From RGIG3009 sp045590415 (GTDB lineage: Bacteria; Bacillota; Clostridia; Oscillospirales; Acutalibacteraceae): DNA of 16,874 nt. Made by a program: the position numbers and the translations under genes. The notes under the pieces were generated by a model. That model saw only the letters and a list, made by a program, of their open reading frames with translations, had not been told where the DNA came from and did no database searches. Of this stretch, positions 13,682 to 16,874 are shown piece by piece; position 1 is the first letter of the stretch, and the number at the start of each line of letters is the position of its first letter. Location of the stretch: the NCBI GenBank assembly GCA_045590415.1, contig JAZNRA010000138.1, forward strand, positions 1 through 16,874, given 5' to 3'.

Positions 13682-14093
13682 TATTCTCCAGCTCGTCTAA
13701 CAAATCACCCATAAAGCCGACGTTGTACGGCGTAATAATGTAGGTGCAGTTAGCCACCTTTTTAATTTGACCGTTGTTGGCATACGCCACACCGCTCAAA
13801 AAGTCCAGAATGCGGCGTGCCACATCCTTGTTGGAAGATTCCAGATTGAGCACGACCGTGCGTTTGGCGTTCAGGTGATCCGCCACCGCACTGGCATCGT
13901 CAAAACGCTCGGGCTTTACCAACACGACCTGCAGCTGCGCCGTTGCGTGGATGTTGACAACCTTGTTGTTTTTGCGCGGAACATCCTCAACCTCTTTTTC
14001 GGGAGAGCGGGAAACAAACTCCTCATTCTCCAAACCGATGGTCTCCTCGTTTTGATCGCCGAACAATCCTTCCAGCTTGTCCAAAAATCCCAT
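13665..14093 (-). CDS. sepF: SepF cell division protein
   Basis: The 142-residue protein tethers FtsZ to the membrane and shapes the Z-ring. The N-terminal amphipathic helix MGFLDKLEGLFGD is the membrane anchor. A variable acidic linker follows (14-44), then the SepF core (about 45-135) with NIHATAQLQVVLVKP, LNAKRTVVLNLES and the FLSGVAYANNGQIKKV block containing the conserved Gly. The upstream frame is open to 14150, but AGGAGG lies 8 nt before the ATG at 14091-14093, which begins exactly at the anchor helix. It follows yggS by 16 nt and overlaps ylmH by 17 nt. Confidence 0.95.
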   Translation of the reverse strand: MGFLDKLEGLFGDQNEETIGLENEEFVSRSPEKEVEDVPRKNNKVVNIHATAQLQVVLVKPERFDDASAVADHLNAKRTVVLNLESSNKDVARRILDFLSGVAYANNGQIKKVANCTYIITPYNVGFMGDLLDELENNGLYF

Positions 14094-14109
14094 TTTCAGT
14101 TCCTCCTGC

Positions 14110-14835
14110 TCATTTATACTGTCTTTCGCCGAAGATCGCTGAACCGACACGAATCAACGTAGATCCCTCCAGCACAGCTTCCGCAAAATCAGAAGACATA
14201 CCCATGGACAATAATTCCATACTACCATTATCCACTTTTTTACCCTGAATGTCAATAAACAGTTTATGCATTTTAGAAAAAATCGCACGTTTTTCCGTTT
14301 CTGTGTGTAAAATCGGCGGAATTGTCATCAGTCCTCGCACACAAATGCCGTCGAATACACGGATTTCATCCAACAATTCGGGCAAGGCATCGGGTGCCAC
14401 TCCGCTTTTTGATTCTTCTCCGCCGATGTTCACTTCAACGAGCACGTCCATCACGCCTCGCTCGGTTAGTTTTGCTGCATCCGAAATCGCTTTTGCGAGG
14501 TGTACACTGTCCACCGACTGGATCATGTCCACCTCACCGACGATCCGCTTGACCTTGTTGGTCTGCAAATGGCCGATCAGATGCCGTTTCACACCGTCCA
14601 AATGCAAGGCGTCACGCTTTGAGAGATATTCTTGAACGCGGTTTTCACCGATGCAGGTAACACCGGCATCCAGTACCGTATTGATAAGTTCCGGCGTCAC
14701 CGTTTTGGTGACCGCCATTAAGGTAACTTCCTCACGGCGGCGGCCGGCGGCCGCGCAAGCTTCGCACAGGCGCTCCTCTACGGCTTTTAAGTTATCCAGC
14801 ACACGTTGCTTATCAGCGGACAAGCTTGCCGTCAT
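14110..14835 (-). CDS. yggS: YggS/YlmE-family PLP homeostasis protein
   Basis: The 241-residue single-domain TIM-barrel protein binds pyridoxal 5'-phosphate and maintains its pool; no catalytic reaction is firmly known. The PLP lysine is K44 in MAVTKTVT. The family signature is HLIGHLQTNKVKR (85-97), and the phosphate-binding end is MGMSSDF with STLIRVGSAIFG. It is the counterpart of ylmE in the Bacillus division cluster. The ATG at 14833-14835 overlaps the preceding HlyD-like gene by 23 nt, with an AGGAGAGG site inside that gene. Confidence 0.95.
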   Translation of the reverse strand: MTASLSADKQRVLDNLKAVEERLCEACAAAGRRREEVTLMAVTKTVTPELINTVLDAGVTCIGENRVQEYLSKRDALHLDGVKRHLIGHLQTNKVKRIVGEVDMIQSVDSVHLAKAISDAAKLTERGVMDVLVEVNIGGEESKSGVAPDALPELLDEIRVFDGICVRGLMTIPPILHTETEKRAIFSKMHKLFIDIQGKKVDNGSMELLSMGMSSDFAEAVLEGSTLIRVGSAIFGERQYK

Positions 14836-16036
14836 ACAGATCCTCTCCTTCTGTTACGATGAGATCGTACAGCTGTACATAGCTCTTATCGTCCTTGATC
14901 TCACAAACCGAGTAGCGCTCGGTCTCGTTGTGATACAACACCTGTATCCGCTTAAATCGCAAAATGTTGCCATCCTGAATATATACGCCCGGCTCTTGTT
15001 GATCGTTAAAATAGATCGACTCGTCCGGCACCACGATACCTTCATACTGCGTTAATCGGATTTCGATCTGCTCACGGCGCACCGTGGACAACGCGCCCGA
15101 CATTTGGGTGCACTGAAAGATAACCGCCACTTGATCGTCCGCCGCCTTGTTAAGTGCCACCACCGTCATTTGCAACGGCTCGCTTTGCACAAACGGCATG
15201 CGCACCGCGCATTGCATACCTTTTTTCAGCGTCACCACGCTCTCAAGCGGCAACACACAGGCGAGATACCATTCATAGTCACCTACGATCTTGCCGACGA
15301 AATTCGTTTCGTCCACCGTCGGCTCAAGCGTCAACGCCTGTTTTATATCGTTCACCGTAAGTGACTGTGCGTTCTCGGTTGTAAGCAACGTTTCAAAGCC
15401 GTCTGCCGATCCAACGAAGTAGCCGGAAACCGGCGAAGCGACCGTAGCAGTTGCAGGTTGAAACGAAGCAGCAAGCGCTGAGCGCCTCGCTTTGAGTTCT
15501 GATAACCGCGCGTCAAAGTTTTCCTCTTTTCCAATGGTAAGTTGCTTTTTATTAAGCAATGTCAATACCTTGGAATGCAACTCGTTGATCTCACCGTAAG
15601 CCGCCATTTGTGCCGATCGGGAGATCAAATACCAGGTTTCGTTAATTTGTTGATTGATGCTGTTTAAACTCGCTCGATTGCTGGAACCCTGTGCATTGAT
15701 AGAGGTCAGCGAAGCAATCTCTGCATCCAGAAAGTCCAGCTCCTGCTGTGCCAACGCATCATCCGCGCTTGTATACACGTGTGCAATATTCCCGTTTTTG
15801 GAAATGCGGTTGCCGTCTTGAACCGTGTAAAAAACATACCCGTCCGTCTGCTGACGGATGATCGATTCACTGCGATATACCACACCGGTTGTTTGGATCG
15901 TATCGTAAGCAATCTCCTTATCGGCGGTAATGGTCTCAAGCGATGCTGAGAAGATCAGATATCCTTGCACGCCCACGTAAACAATGAGCAATAACGACAA
16001 TAACACGAGCAAAATACGTTTTGCCGTTTGATTCAT
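14813..16036 (-). CDS. Membrane-anchored HlyD-like protein (orphan adaptor)
   Basis: A 407-residue protein with one N-terminal membrane helix (about 8-30) and an extracellular body built like an HlyD/MFP adaptor: a biotinyl-lipoyl-like half-motif near 60-90 (QTDGYVFYTVQDGNRI), a helical, Gln/Ser-rich coiled-coil segment (about 90-195), the second half (ATVASPVSGYFVG, about 197-210), then beta-barrel segments with GMQCAVRMPF and IVVPDESIYF. Proteins of this shape normally link an ABC or RND pump to the outside, but no pump gene is in the window. It lies 4 nt after miaA and overlaps yggS by 23 nt, so it is firmly inside the division operon. An envelope or division role is possible but only inferred; the substrate or partner is unknown. 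Confidence 0.75.
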   Translation of the reverse strand: MNQTAKRILLVLLSLLLIVYVGVQGYLIFSASLETITADKEIAYDTIQTTGVVYRSESIIRQQTDGYVFYTVQDGNRISKNGNIAHVYTSADDALAQQELDFLDAEIASLTSINAQGSSNRASLNSINQQINETWYLISRSAQMAAYGEINELHSKVLTLLNKKQLTIGKEENFDARLSELKARRSALAASFQPATATVASPVSGYFVGSADGFETLLTTENAQSLTVNDIKQALTLEPTVDETNFVGKIVGDYEWYLACVLPLESVVTLKKGMQCAVRMPFVQSEPLQMTVVALNKAADDQVAVIFQCTQMSGALSTVRREQIEIRLTQYEGIVVPDESIYFNDQQEPGVYIQDGNILRFKRIQVLYHNETERYSVCEIKDDKSYVQLYDLIVTEGEDLYDGKLVR

Positions 16037-16040
16037 ACCC

Positions 16041-16874
16041 TCACTTCTCCTTTTTCAAAAACGTTTCCACCAAAGTCATCGCCCGTTCTTCAAAATCGGC
16101 ATCATCCATATAGACGGTCGTCATCCAATTCTCACGTCGAAACCACGACAATTGCCGTTTGGCATACCGCCTCGTTCCCTGGCGAATCGCATCCGCCGCT
16201 TCGTCAAGTGCTGTTTCACCCGTCAGATACGGTTCTAATTCTTTGTAACCGATCGCCTGCCGCACCGTGTCGGTGTTCGGCTGCTCGAGTAACCAACGCG
16301 CCTCCGCTTCCAGCCCGTTTTCAAGCATCGCGGTCACACGGCGGTTGATACGGTCGTATAACCGCTCGCGGTCGCGGAATTCGAGCCGCAACCCACACAG
16401 CGCATAAGGCGATCCCGCTTTGCGCGACTCCTCGTTTTGCCGCGTAATGGTACGTCCCGTCGTTTCAATGATCTCAAGCGCGCGGATAATGCGACCGTGA
16501 TCGTTCGGGTGCAGGCGCGCCGCCGTTTCGGGATCAAGCGTTGAAAGCTCGCCGAGCAAAGTTTCACCGCCCTCGCGCTCAATGCGCTCACGCAAACGAT
16601 CGCGTACCTCACGGTTTTCGGGCTGTTGCTCATACGAAAGATTCTCGGTCACCGCCTGTATGTACAGACCCGTACCGCCGCACAGCACCGGCAGCTTGCT
16701 GCGGCTGTGCACTTCCTTAATCACGCGGTGTGCCTGCTCGGCATATTTTGCCACACTGTACGATGCATCAGGCGGCAAGAACCCCATCAAATGATGCGGG
16801 ATCCCGCCTTGTTCCTCCTCGCTCGGCCGCGCCGTACCGACGCGAAGGGTGTCGTATACCTGCATTGAATCAGC
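16041..16874 (-). CDS. miaA: tRNA dimethylallyltransferase (5' end outside the window)
   Basis: This enzyme adds a dimethylallyl group to N6 of A37 in tRNAs that read UNN codons. 277 residues and the stop are present. The window begins at the family block ADSMQVYDTLRVGTARP, which holds the catalytic Asp, so only the first 30 to 40 residues with the P-loop are missing. GGTGLYIQAV and the C-terminal AIGYKELEPYL and GTRRYAKRQLSWFRRE blocks confirm the family. The frame continues to the last base of the window. The HlyD-like gene begins 4 nt after its stop. Confidence 0.96.
   Translation of the reverse strand, partial: ADSMQVYDTLRVGTARPSEEEQGGIPHHLMGFLPPDASYSVAKYAEQAHRVIKEVHSRSKLPVLCGGTGLYIQAVTENLSYEQQPENREVRDRLRERIEREGGETLLGELSTLDPETAARLHPNDHGRIIRALEIIETTGRTITRQNEESRKAGSPYALCGLRLEFRDRERLYDRINRRVTAMLENGLEAEARWLLEQPNTDTVRQAIGYKELEPYLTGETALDEAADAIRQGTRRYAKRQLSWFRRENWMTTVYMDDADFEERAMTLVETFLKKEK

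Noticed and set aside
1..16874. CRISPR array, insertion sequence, prophage, toxin-antitoxin or other defence system
   Set aside because: No regular repeat-spacer pattern, transposase, integrase or typical defence gene was seen; nearly all sequence is accounted for by housekeeping and stress genes.

Overview
This window reads as chromosomal DNA from a strictly anaerobic, Gram-positive-lineage bacterium of the Clostridia, probably near Oscillospiraceae/Ruminococcaceae. The reasons are the Firmicutes division cluster (sepF-ylmH-divIVA-ileS-lspA-rluD order), strong AGGAGG-type ribosome binding sites, and a flavodiiron/superoxide reductase/rubredoxin oxygen-defence operon. The genus is inference; no rRNA is present. 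Apart from a possible gene end at the far left, every gene lies on the minus strand, so the window is best read from right to left.

Right half (16874 to 7915): a tightly packed run of nine genes. These are miaA (5' end cut by the window), a membrane-anchored HlyD-like protein, a YggS/YlmE PLP protein, sepF, ylmH, divIVA, ileS, lspA and rluD. Gaps are 50 nt or less and several genes overlap, so this looks like one long operon joining tRNA modification, cell division and membrane/lipoprotein functions. A tRNA-Lys(UUU) gene follows with its own consensus promoter and a strong terminator. After it comes about 200 bp of gene-free, highly structured DNA that carries an 18-nt copy of the tRNA anticodon arm.

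Middle (7549 to 3965): first, a metal-responsive unit, an ArsR/SmtB repressor of CadC type followed by a CDF zinc/cadmium exporter with a His/Cys-rich tail. A perfect 18-bp palindrome fills the whole -35/-10 spacer of its promoter. Second, a nucleoside-salvage operon, deoC-deoB-cdd, with overlapping start and stop codons: cytidine deaminase, phosphopentomutase and deoxyribose-phosphate aldolase together turn nucleoside sugars into central metabolites.

Left (3947 to 74): an oxygen, superoxide and iron operon. It encodes a flavodiiron protein fused to a flavin-reductase plus rubredoxin module (equivalent to FprA joined to Hrb of Moorella), a two-iron superoxide reductase (desulfoferrodoxin), a ferritin, a stand-alone rubredoxin and a GufA-like ZIP metal transporter. 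Its promoter is overlapped by the palindrome CTATCACnnnnnGTGATAG, a likely repressor operator. The operon ends in a minus-strand terminator that faces a plus-strand terminator, so another gene probably converges from the left edge.

I see no CRISPR array, insertion sequence, prophage or toxin-antitoxin system. All protein families here are known. The parts most worth a second look are the two operator palindromes, the structured tRNA-Lys downstream region, the orphan HlyD-like protein inside the division cluster, and the fully fused FprA-Hrb oxygen reductase.
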